Shown: positions 10,855-21,859 of the stretch, in pieces
Layout: every line of letters begins with the position of its first letter
How positions within the stretch are numbered: position 1 is the stretch's first letter
From: Marasmius tenuissimus
Taxonomy: Eukaryota > Basidiomycota > Agaricomycetes > Agaricales > Marasmiaceae
Reading direction: 5' to 3'
Assembly (NCBI GenBank): GCA_029532415.1
Contig: JAQOTA010000050.1
Location: 5,952,001-6,016,000, forward strand
DNA length: 64,000 bases
The notes under the pieces: model-generated
Told to the model about the DNA's origin: nothing
The model's database searches: none
The model's input: only the letters and a program-made list of their open reading frames with translations
Position numbers and translations under genes: made by a program

Positions 10855-13800
10855 TTACTGCCATCCTTGATACCCATCTCGACCAGCATCCCCATGATTC
10901 CACTCCCGTCCTTCACCGCCCGATGTCGATTGCTCATACAACGACGGATCGGCATACGGGCCAGGAGACACGGGCCGTGGCTCGAGTTGGGGAACTGGTA
11001 CGTTCCAATGTTGCTCGAGAGGCGAACCTCCGCTACCAGGATGTGTGGTGAACGAGGGATACCCTTGCGAGATAGCGGGGTATGGCCCATGTCCGCGAGC
11101 ACCCGGATTGGTGGGGTATCCAACAGGTGGTATGTCTGAACGTACGGAGAAGTCATTGAGGGGAATAGGTGCCAAACTCGGATAGTGATAGTTCGCATTC
11201 ATCCCCAATGACGGCACCCCTTGCCATTCAGTCACCTGAGGAGCGTGCATGGAGAGGTTGGCGGTAGGGACATTTGGCTGGGTGAAGTTGGAGTGTGGGA
11301 TCGTCGAGTGTGAGCTGGGGAAGGCGTTGAAACTGGGAGCTCCAGCACCGACGTACGTATTAGGATCCATCCCATGTGTCATCTCGGAACGAAAGGTTGC
11401 ACTCGTGTCTGACGGGAATGCACCAAACAAGGTCTCTGTCGGTGGAAGGTTCACAGAGGGGCCCGGAAGGGGATGATTTTGGTAGGGATTGGCATAGTCA
11501 TGGTGGCGAAGCGCCGAGATATTCATGTTGGATGGATAACTGAGACGTGTCGAGTCGTAGTCTGAGGAGCAGGGGTCTGTCGAGGCCATATGTCTTCTTG
11601 GAAGCGGGTGTAAGATACGGCCGCATGGGTCAGTCTCGGTCGGATTGTGGTTGTTGCCGTTGTTCTTATGACGAAGATCCTGCAAAGATTTTGTGAGAAG
11701 ATGACGAGAAAAGGCCAGAATTAGAAACGCACCTGCTCTGCGTAAACACGCCGCTCTATCTTTCTCTCTCCTATACCGATTCTCCGGCGTTTGGTGGTAA
11801 TGTGCGCCGATGTGCGCTCGTCTTCTCAGTCAAAGAGAATGGCGGTTAGACGATGATCAATATGGAGCCAAGGAACAGTTCTCTTAGCTCACCCGTGGAC
11901 AACGTATTCCAAGCTGATACGGGGTTCCGGATGTCCCACTCAGGAGGAGGGGTAGGGATGACTAAAGTACCCTTGCTGACGGATTTGATGCTACACAGAT
12001 CGCTCTCTGGAGTTGATTCATACGTCTTCTGCGAGCCAGAGTCATATCCCGGAAGCGTATACGAGGTTGGACTATCATCAGTGTATTCAACATCGTGGCA
12101 TCCCAAGTTCTGTGCTATGGTCGAAGTCAGAGAGCGGCGGGTGGGCATATGAAGGAGGTAAAGGTACCCTGCGTAGGTCCGTTGGACTGTTTCGAATCAC
12201 TTGCGTTCCAGGAAATGACCTCACGAGTCGGTTGAGCGGAGTCACGAAGCTTTGTTGTTGTCTGCTTCTCACTGGGGCTGGTGAAGTCGGTATGGATGTT
12301 CTATGAGGTTCTCCGTGAATAAGATGAAGTAGAAATACTAAGCAAGAACGTACCTGGTCTGCATGAGCACGGCACTCGACCATCTCCTCTCCTGTACCCA
12401 TTCTCTGGCAATCGGTGGTGGTTTGAGTCAATGTACGTTCGCCCTCCGATCTGTTGAGATGATCTGAATGGCTTTAAACACGCAGGCGAGCAATGGCTGA
12501 ATATATGACTCACCGACGTTTTCACTATAGCTTATTGGTTGGGTTGCCATCGGATACTCTACGCCGTTATTGACATTGCTCTGATGAGACCGATCCAGAA
12601 CAAGAGGGGGCTCGCGAGGTTCAGTACACTGCTCTGTAATCAAGATCAGTCAATGCACAAGAAACATGGAAGTGGATCTTACCATCATGAACATCGTCGA
12701 AGCGATCAGTGTCATTGATAGGCTCGAAGATGTTTCTGTCGCGTCCAAGATGTTGAGCAAAGGCGGTGGTGGTCGGGTCGAAGCCGCATAGGCGTTGATA
12801 TTCGTCCATCAGTCTGTAGGATTTCGTGGGCCAGGAGCGTGATTCGTAGCCGTCGTTATAGTGTTTGAGCTCGGTTGGAAGACCAAGGTTGTTGCAGATG
12901 TTGGGTGGGAGGGGGTTTTGACCGTCGTCATGGAAGGACCAGAAATGAAGTGAAGATGTTTCGCCATTGGGCAGGTTGGGAGGAGGTGGATGAATGAAGA
13001 GGTAGATGGGTTGTTGAAGTCGTCGTTGGAGCTGGATTTCGGATGAGGAAAGGTTACCGTCCAACCACGCTGTATGCCAAACGAGGTCTGGGAGATGTTA
13101 GTAGGTGGAAAGGTCGAGGCAAAACTACGACGCACGATAAACACTTTCATCATCACCCAATGAGATTCCTCGAGCACGGAAAACCTTTGGTGCTTGACAA
13201 CGCCAAGCCTCGTCCACATCCATGTTCAACCACAACCACAACCCTCCACGTCCAACTACTCGGAATCTACTCGAGTAGTTCAGACAGGAAAGCCAAAAGA
13301 TTTTAAAGAGCTCACCTTGTTAATCCATTTTCCAACACCTTCCTCTCTGCAAGATTGCCGTAGTGACTCTCCCAAACATTGTTTGCGACGGCGATGGGGG
13401 TTTGGGTCAAAACTGAAAACACGGTCGGCTGATCAAACGATTCAGGCACGGCTACGTCACTCCCAGTCCATATGATCCCCTTCAAGAATACGTGATCAAC
13501 CTCCTTGGATCTGCAACTCGCCATGAACCGCATGCAAACGTCGTCCTGGAGAAGGTCGACGGTTGAAGGCATGTCCTTGCTCTCAATGCTCCATGCCGAA
13601 AGATCTGGATATGGGCCCTCTGGACCGCGACAGATCACCCCTCGTTTAGGATCCATCCACAGCTCTCCTTTGGACTGGTAACCCCCCTGATTCTGCAATT
13701 TTATGATCAAACTGTTCAATTGCACAGCTACAGCTACTTACATACAAAGAATAAAGGTATATCCGCCCCAACCGTCCTAAATTCCCCGCAAAAACCACAG

Positions 13801-14578
13801 CGGGCACAAGTTCTGGGGCACAAATAGAGTCAGTTTCCCTCATTTATTGACTGGGAAGCTACCCACCGTTCCAGTAAAGGATAGACGGGACACTCCCAAT
13901 GTCGACCGCATACATCTGCGGAACACTTGAGGTCCTGGTATACAAAATCTTCAGTAAATTCAAGGTAATGATCTCTGTTGGACTTACACCATGTTCGAGA
14001 ATTTCCGGAAATCTTTTTCGAATGCCTGCAAGCAAGACCATGACCAACGGAATGTGTTGAGAAGAGTCAGCACGTACCTTTCGCCCACCCGGTCCACTAT
14101 AGGACATAACCGTGAATTTGCCCCGCGTTCCCTCAACCTTCCCGATACAAACTGTCCTAGTTACCTGCCCCTGACAGGACTCACATTGACAATCTTGACT
14201 CCACCACCGGCGACATTCATAGTCATTATGAGATCGCACGACGTCGCGATACCTGCAGACATCGCCGCGTTTCACAATCCGGAACTAGAAGTACCATAAG
14301 AATATGCTTTCCCGGGACGAGCCAAAACTCACGTCGTCAAACTCCGTGGGTTCCTTTTCCTGTTGTCGTATGACGTTGTTGATCTGATTTCCATGAATCG
14401 TCATGACCGTTGTTCCCTGAGTCATTGAAGTTTGTCTGCTGAATTCAGTCACGGCGGCACCAGTAGTTATTCTTGAGACTCGAAGGTTGTTATTGTTATG
14501 CTGGTCACCTTGGACATGATTGAAGCTCCCGCCAGAGATAGAGAAATTACAAGCATCGGGGAAAAATGTGGATTGCAT
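10855..14578 (-). CDS. Agaricomycete-specific protein of unknown function, 1014 aa, 14 exons
   Basis: I built this model by splice sites. Exons (minus, high to low): 14333-14578, 14078-14284, 13988-14025, 13867-13934, 13742-13812, 13316-13692, 13136-13266, 12683-13087, 12514-12633, 12354-12463, 12168-12300, 11893-12114, 11733-11824, 10855-11679. They sum to 3045 nt, in frame throughout. The start is followed by FSISGGSFNHVQGDQ, and residues to about 550 match a family I recall from many mushroom genomes, with motifs such as TVCIGKV, KFTVMSYSGP, AVDIGSVPS and QPIYLFIHPPP. No catalytic role is known to me. Residues 555-591 and 710-740 are two related basic segments (ERTLTQTTTDCQRMGTG and ERTSAHITTKRRRIGIG). 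The C-terminal 275 residues are P/S/N/H-rich and probably disordered. A nuclear or regulatory role is only a guess. Confidence 0.75.
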
Positions 14579-15227
14579 GGGTGTCGTGGAGATGGAAAGA
14601 GGGAGGGAAGTGAGTGAAGCGTATGGGAAGTTGGGGCCCCACGGCCTATTATACCCTAAAACACGCCGCTTCTGCATGTCCTGCCAAACTCACTCGCGGG
14701 CCTTGTCAGCCCCCAATTAATCTCCATGTTACACGGGCGTTGGTTATCGTACACGCCAATTGAATACATACCCATGTTGAAGCTCTCCTGGCCTCTTCGT
14801 GTCGCCAAAACTCCACACCATGAGATGCCAAGGCACCAGGTCTTCGAGGAACCCAATCGACCGCTCTCTTCCTGTAATATTTCACCCCAGTTGTTGAACT
14901 CCACCGCTGCATACCTAAAATGCTGAAGAACATTTATCGCTCGGTATTAATGAATCATGACAGGACGAATACTCACATCGATGAGTGGCGTTCAAACATT
15001 CTTGACAGGTTTTATGAGTTATAAATGCAACGATTATCTTTTTGCGTTCCAGACGGTGGTGTTCCAAGTCGATTTTGAGGGAAACCTCCCGACTTGTTGG
15101 GCCCTAAAGTCCAGCCCCGACTGCACACCCGTGAGGGAGCACAATTCATCGATTCTCATGTTGTCATATGTTTAGAGGCATGAAAAATTTCACGCCCGGA
15201 CACCTCGTTGCCGCTGAATATTGCCGT
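14579..15227. other. Upstream region of the 1014-aa gene
   Basis: Overlapping 60-80 codon frames on both strands near 14656-14933 have no family signal. This is probably promoter and 5' UTR of the minus-strand gene plus the 3' region of its neighbour. Confidence 0.3.
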
Positions 15228-15868
15228 TCATCGACCTCGTTCTATGAATTCTAGCGCCCAATACACGTCTCCACCGCCTGTTCGATGCTTGAAAGGTGCC
15301 CTATACAGGTTGATAAAGGCGGAAATGGGCGTTAATCGGAGCCCCTCCCAGTTCAGTTTGCTAGATGAACGAGAGACGCTGGAATGACAGTGGTCATCGA
15401 AACGGGTTGGATCGATAATTGATAGAAAGTGACTCACGAGATCGAACGGTTTTTTGCCACTCCAATGTGCGAAGGGTCGATCCGATGCCGCATTGGATTG
15501 CAGTCAAACATTTGACATCGAGCTCGAGCCGTTCGATGGACGTCTTCAAGCGAGATCGATCTGGACATATCTGATTGACCGTCCTCTCTGAGTAGGGCTA
15601 ACTCTCGCCAAATTGATAGTACCGCGCAGGTAGCCATGCTGTCTTGCGTGAGAGAGCTCTGAGTACAAGCGCGGCAGGTAGAAATTAAAAGGAACAGGGT
15701 ATGGCAACATACCCTATTCGAAGCTCTCGAGTCCAAGAACAAGTATTTCTGGCGCTCATAAGCCTTCGTACCCACCCAGTGAGACGAGATCAAAGAAAGT
15801 TGGGAAAGATCAGTGTTATTCATGTCTGTGATACCGAAGTTCCGATACGGCCTTCGAAAGCTACGCAT
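15228..15868 (-). CDS. Hypothetical protein, 175 aa, 3 exons
   Basis: I do not recognise the product. Exons 15713-15868, 15438-15658 and 15228-15378 are joined by introns of 54 nt (GTATGT...CTCAG) and 59 nt (GTGAGT...CCAG). The total is 528 nt with a terminal TGA, all phases consistent. The first intron is a multiple of three, so retention would also stay open. The protein is soluble-looking, with no signal peptide or membrane segment; its end reads YWALEFIERGR. It has the same orientation as the 1014-aa gene downstream. The start at 15868 is the first ATG of the frame but is not otherwise supported. Confidence 0.42.
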
Positions 15869-18783
15869 TGACCCTATATGAGATGGTGGCTAGTAGACCT
15901 CAGGTAATAGTGGATATGCCAGTAGCCAGAAAAGACAACACGGTGACAGTGGAAGTGGGCGTTCATTACTCAGTGCCGAATAAGTAATCGAGGCGCCTAG
16001 AAGGTCGAACGTAAATATGCTGAACACTCGACCAAGGCCCCACTTGCCTCGCGCTCCTCTTCCCTATCTCCGAAGTCGGCTCCCGATCATGGGTACAGCC
16101 TACTCACCCTTCACGCTACTATTCGTACCGCATTGAGGGAGGGTCTGAGATTCATCCAGAACGGGGATTCTTCCATCGAACACTCTGAGACGAGTGTATA
16201 CGGAAGAGGAAGAGCGAGGCGATGATGACCTTGGTGAAATTTGAATAGAGGGCCATGTCTGCACCGGTCGCGATAAGAGAGTGAAACAACTGGAAATTTC
16301 TTGTGGTGACCATAGTTGCGATGTTCGAGGTAGGTGCCAGTGTTGGCGCCGGCGGTGCTTAACCAGATCCTCCGTCCGCTGCTTTTATTGACAGTCGTCC
16401 CAGCGAAAGCCGAGCTCTTCTTTGTTCACCTCCTGTTCGTTATGAATTCGACATTCGTGTTTCAGGCCGCTACCTCGAGGGTAGTAACGATCATTGGAGA
16501 TTGGGGAGAAGTACGTATCGAAGGCCAAAGATGATGAGAGCGGTAAGGGTTGGAACGTTGAAACGTCGAAGGGCCGACCGAACGACAACCGTGGGTACGA
16601 ACGGTAGAATGCAGATAGAGGTGTCGGATTGGCTGGTAGACGTCGTTTCGAGGTTTTGGTGCTGGCGTCAGCTTCATGATATTCCACCCGGATCCCATCA
16701 CGAGTTCCAACCAAGCTCAAGTCCAATACCGTCAGATCCTTTCTTCTATCTGGGCCACCGCCCTCGAAGCCTATCATTTCATCAGCCTACTGAGTCTTTC
16801 TGGCGAGCTTCAGACGCATATAGCGTGTTCAGATCCGAGCCTACCATGCAAATTGAGTGGGACATTCGTTCCGTGTATGCAGAGACGTGACTCTGGGACA
16901 TATCAAGGAAGTTTGGCGGATTCATGAATTGGTAGACCGACTGCATGGGGGATATGAGACTCAGATGCCGGCTGGTAGACTCGCTGTAGTAAAGAGAACG
17001 TTGAATTAGCTCGGTATTCGATCAGAGACATGACAGAGAAACACACTTGTCAGAGATTCAAACAGATCCATTCAGAGCCCTTCGTTCCTCTATCTGTGGG
17101 GACTTTTCTAGCAACTCGAACCGAACGGGCTCGGAAGCTCGACCAGAACTGAAAGTAATGTTGCTGTTCCTGAGACGTTGTAGTCTGATTGAGGTGGTAG
17201 TCGTTATCGGTCGCGGCTCGGGGTTGTTGAATTTTTTTTGTAAGGGTTTTCCGATGAAAGATGGCGAGAGTTGGGGCCGGGTGATGATGAGCGTTATGGA
17301 CAGCGAACAAAGTGCTTTGTCAGCGTCTTCCGCGTCGTCCATGACTACCACGCTGGCCTATCCTTTCTCCAACGTCCGACATTTTTCGCCCCCGCGTTGT
17401 CCCAGACCCTTCAAGTCATCGGTCTCGGAGGAACAAAACTAGGGCATAACAATTTCTCCACCGCCCACTCAAAACACTTCCGGTGCGAGGTTGGAACAGT
17501 ATATTCTCTACGTTCTAAGTCGGCAAACAGGCGGCCTCTAGCTCCGCTCAAAGACGCCCTCTCTTCTGGCACTAGCGCTGGTGGCCAACGTGTGTACCGC
17601 AGTCTGCTTAGTGCTAGGCCTACCTTCAGTGTCCTTGACACTGCACTACGGCCCCTCAGATTTTTCTAAAACCGACGATCCTAACAACGTCATTTGTGTT
17701 CGTCCTATAAGCTTCCAATTGGACGGCCCCTACACCCATCTGAGATATGACCTTCTGTTGATTCTTTCCAGACCCAACCGATTTCCCTGTCCGGATTGAT
17801 TGCGCTCTTATCCACTTCCGAATGTACTGTCTTCGCCGAAACTCGCAAACGCTCGTATACAGGCGATAGGGCGACCTTACAAGATCACAAAATGGGGGCG
17901 GATACGTTTGAATTTGTGCCGAACCATGACTGAAGTTTTTTGATAGATTATGGAATGAGGATTGCTGGGCGGCATTTGGCTTCACTATGTATGAGTACTC
18001 TCAGGTAGGTTTCGAGTGGCTGATATGGTTGTCTTGCAGTTCCGCCACTTGACCCACCCCCCCTGCCCCCTCCCCCAGTAGCATAAGACCCGTTGAGGCC
18101 AATTAAAGTTTCATCGTTTAACGATATCCCTCGAGCGTAAAACACATCCAACGCTTGATAAACCCTGGCATAGGTCACGATCGGATTCAACCTCAACAGT
18201 CCTCCGTTGACATGAATTCGTATTTTGTTTGGAATGCACTTCGCGGAACATAGGTAGTCAACAGGTGAAACAGTATCTCGGCTGCCTGACGGGGACTCAC
18301 GTTACGAAGGTGAGCGAGCCTCGAGCTCTCTCGTGATGGACAAGGGATATCGGATGATATGTGATTTCTCCACTGCACACTACAAAGATTATATTCGTTG
18401 TCGTCTGGGTCAAGAACTCGTGATTTCCTCATTGAAACAGGTTCCTTCGTTAAGACTGAGACTGAATGCAAAAACTCGTTGTGGAACATACCGTTTACCC
18501 TCCAACCAACTACCAACCCTTTCGTCTGCTTTCTAATTCCCGGCAATGACTCCGACACGGTAGACTCCCGAGTTGAAGAAGATCTTGAACGTTGAAGTAT
18601 TGAGCAGTGGCGTGGACTGGTAGGCGTTAACAATGGAGTCTAGACGTCGTAGTAGAGACCTTGTGGTCCATGGACAACAAGCGGCAGTGATTTGTCAGCG
18701 TACTTACAAGTTACAACGCGTGCTCTTGGCACGACCGGCTTTTTCATAACCACCATCATCACCGATATCAGTCCTCGTAGACA
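15869..18783. other. Unresolved region with gene fragments
   Basis: Open frames lie on both strands between 16334 and 17669, without family signal. On the minus strand, 17948-18196 contains VFYARGISLNDETL. This resembles VFRARGISLGDDES in the 1014-aa protein (exon 13136-13266), so a decayed or unresolved paralogue may lie at about 17948-18633. The Gly-rich codons near 18040-18090 come from a C/T-rich tract. No complete model could be made. Confidence 0.3.
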
Positions 18784-20553
18784 ATGAACAAGTGAGCTTT
18801 AGTCTTGATATTTCCAGAACAAACTCTGAATTTTGTCGTGATTTCTAATCCATTTAGAGGTCATGAAATCGCGTCTATTGACAATGAAATCTCCACGACG
18901 CTCGATCGAGCAAAAGTTCAACTTCTCAACTCGCGACGCAATTCCCTCGTCCCCATCGCCTGTCTTCCCTCTGAAATCATTTCTCGCATCTTTGGCTTTC
19001 ACGTTGAGGCAATCCGTCCCTGCCTAGTGATGGAAGACGGCCCAAACAAATTTTGGACTATCACACACAATGATTGGCTCTGGTTTACCCAGGTGTGCCA
19101 ATGTTGGCGTATCGTGGCGCTGGGAACGGCGACACTTTGGTCTACCCCCGACTTCCGATTCAAAAAGCTCTCCATCGAAATGATAAACCGATCCAGACCG
19201 GCACCGCTCAACGTATTGCTTCACGTCGTCGACGACATGGATATCGTTCGACTTGTGTGCAAAAGGGTACTGCGGAAGGAGTTTTCTCGTATCGCGATAC
19301 TCGATCTTCATCTTGTCAAGAATTGTGTTTTACGGGTTTTCGAGGAGGTGCGCGGAATTGAAGAGTTTCCGATACTTCATAGGTTGGCCGTTTTTCTGGG
19401 TGACGATGATCCACCTCGACGTGTCCTAACGCTACCCCACGGTCTCTTCGCCAAGCCGCCACCCCTCAAAGCTCTCGTTCTACACAACCTGGACTTCAAC
19501 AGATCGCGAAGCTCTGGATTATTCAAGGACCTGACAGCTCTCCATCTATCCCTCGAGGACGGATTCACCAGACCTCTTCCTCTTGACAATCTCCTGTCCA
19601 TTCTGGAGGAATGTCGTGAGCTTCAAGAGCTTTTCCTGGAGGACATCTTGGATGATTCAGACCTACCAATGATATCAGATTTCAAACCCATTGAGCTGCC
19701 TCATTTGCGTCGATTTGACCTGGGCAGCGATTTCTCAACTACAGCTTCCTCACTTTGCGAGCTCGTTTCGTTTCCAAACGCACAGTTCATTGATCTCCGG
19801 ATGTCTATGGATGCCGATATGGCTAATGACAAACCACGTCTCCGCCACATGCTGGAACGTGTTCTACTTTCCCCCGCCCCTCCCCACCGTTCCTCTTCAC
19901 CGCTTCCAGTGAAGTTTGAGCCGCCCCAGTTTGTCACCATCCAGCAATACGATTCTCGTGGCGCACGTGGTTCTCTCTACTTCTATCCTTCGCCCGACTC
20001 GAATACCCGCGACGATGCTCCCATCAGCATCTGTTTTCAGCGTGATACCCCTTCGTTTTACGACTCCATGTCGATTCTACTCGATGTTATGGGGTCTTCG
20101 GGTCTCGCCCAGTTGGAGAAGCTCTCAATCTGCGCGAGCGGCCAGAAGGGAATTCCTGTCGACATCGCAGTGAAATATTTCGGAGAGTTGAAGAGTCTGC
20201 GTCATCTTGTTGTTCAGGGCAACGGAACCAGTGCGCGCTCGCTTGTAGAGGCAATTGGGAGGGAAATTAGGGATGACAGCGATGGTGAAGACGGGCCTCG
20301 GAGGTGTGCATTCGAAGCTCTTCGTACGGTTCGGTTCGAAGAGGGATATGTACCTCTCATCGATCGGTCTCAAACTCGAAGGAAGGTTAAAATAGGAGAT
20401 GTCCTTGTGCGGAGCCTGAGGCGTAGGAAGGAGATGATGGGTTCTGTTGGGGTTGAGAGTGTTGAGATTGATGGGCCTTTTGCGTTGGGTCAGGGAGAAC
20501 TTGAGAAGGTTCGCAAACTTGTCCCTGATACGGTCTTTCGTGTTCACTCGTAG
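18784..20553 (+). CDS. F-box-like protein with LRR-like C-terminal region, 567 aa
   Basis: Predicted SCF ubiquitin-ligase substrate adaptor: the F-box binds Skp1 and the C-terminal repeats would bind the target. The F-box-like stretch begins PIACLPSEIISRIFGF near residue 35 and continues to QVCQCWRIVALGTATLWS. The rest has irregular leucine-rich repeats. My start is ATG 18784, giving an 8-nt coding first exon (18784-18791), a 66-nt intron (18792-18857, GTGAGC, CTAAT branch site, TTAG) and one long exon. Reading straight through from ATG 18805 is also open (582 aa) but replaces MNK with an unconserved leader. The protein ends at TAG 20553. Agaricomycetes carry very large families of this type; the target is unknown. 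Confidence 0.8.
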
Positions 20554-21814
20554 TCAAGTTATGGTAGGAGATAATGGTTTCTTGATCGATCGTATCGCTG
20601 TGATTTGTATGACTGAGCCTTGGATATTTTTAACGCGAGAGCTCATCGACGCCCGACCTCGACAACTGGAACAGAGGATAAGAAAGCACTTTTCCGGTTC
20701 GCCACAGTCGTGGTAACGAACAACAAGAAATACGGCTTTGTCAGCGACCCAGACATTGACCTCAACCACCACCCCATCGCGATCCATTTGCTCTTTGGGA
20801 TGGATCATCTCGCTCTTCCACCGCTTCAGACCTCTTTTTAGCCTCCTCGTCTTTCTCATGATCACAACTCCCGTATATACACCACTCTTTACTGTTCATC
20901 TTGTCAACATTGTCGACACAACTTGGAAACTCGCCCGTGAGAGCCCTTGATTCACTAGGGCCACAGATGCACCAGGTAAAATCGTGATATATATCATCTT
21001 TGTCTTTTGCTGACTGTAGTTAGTATTGAGGCGTCCTCCATAACGTGAGCGAAGACCTCCGAAGGATTGGACGGCATGAGCCCAGCAATTTGCCGACGAC
21101 CCTTTCTTCTACCTTCAAAGTCCAATATACATTTCGGGCGAGTTGCTCTCCCTGAATACCTCAAGGCACATACACCTACCTCACTTTCACCTCACTTGCC
21201 TCACCTTCTACTGTAGCCCTAGGTCCGATTTTCGAGCTCAGATGGTCGAACCGGCGTTCCCAACAAAGTTCAAGTTTTACTAAAGCTCATGACCAAATTT
21301 CGGCGCCACAGGCCGCCCGATGGCCCTCCCACACCCAACCGAGCGCAAGGGAAGGCTAGCGTCTCAAATAGTACTCACAAGAAACCCATCGACTTCCAGT
21401 GCCTTCATCCGTCGCTCCAGCACTGTGGTCCGAGCTCCAACACTTCGAGCCGCTCGATGATTCGGGAAGCCCGACCTATAAAGTTTCGGAGAAAAATATC
21501 TAGCAACTTCAAGTTATCAACTAGGACTCCTACATTTGGGAGGAAGGGCGCCTGCTTTGCCCGGTGAATCGATGCTGGAGCGCCCCCGTGCCACAATCTG
21601 TCATGTGCCGTTCAGTCCCAATGATCCGCTTCAAATCGTCTGAGCGCCTTGACGTGCGGTCTGGTGGGTGTCCATTTTTGACTGTGTTAAATTTCTTCTC
21701 ATAAGGATTTAGCGCAGCTTACTCAACGCCATCCGGGCGCAAACTCACGATAGCAGCTAGCACTAGTACTCACTGGTAACAGATTAGTGTGGGAGTTTTG
21801 ATCACTTGAAGAGC
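20554..21814. other. Intergenic region without supported gene
   Basis: Only short overlapping frames occur (up to 103 codons), none with a family signal or clean splice chain. It holds the 3' end of the F-box gene and the promoter region of the first GMC copy. Confidence 0.4.
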
Positions 21815-21820
21815 TATAAG
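21815..21820 (+). promoter_or_regulatory. TATA-like box of the first GMC copy
   Basis: TATAAG lies 40 bp before the ATG at 21860, preceded by GTGTGGGAGT. The inverted copy has the same TATAAG and a GTGGGAGT upstream of its own start, so the duplication included the promoter. Confidence 0.5.
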
Positions 21821-21859
21821 AGTGGGAGGAGAGGGGAGGGTAGCACCCATTTCGGAAAG

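Noticed and set aside
14157..14184. Possible intron inside the second exon of the 1014-aa gene
   Set aside because: At 28 nt it is too short to splice and the frame stays open through it.
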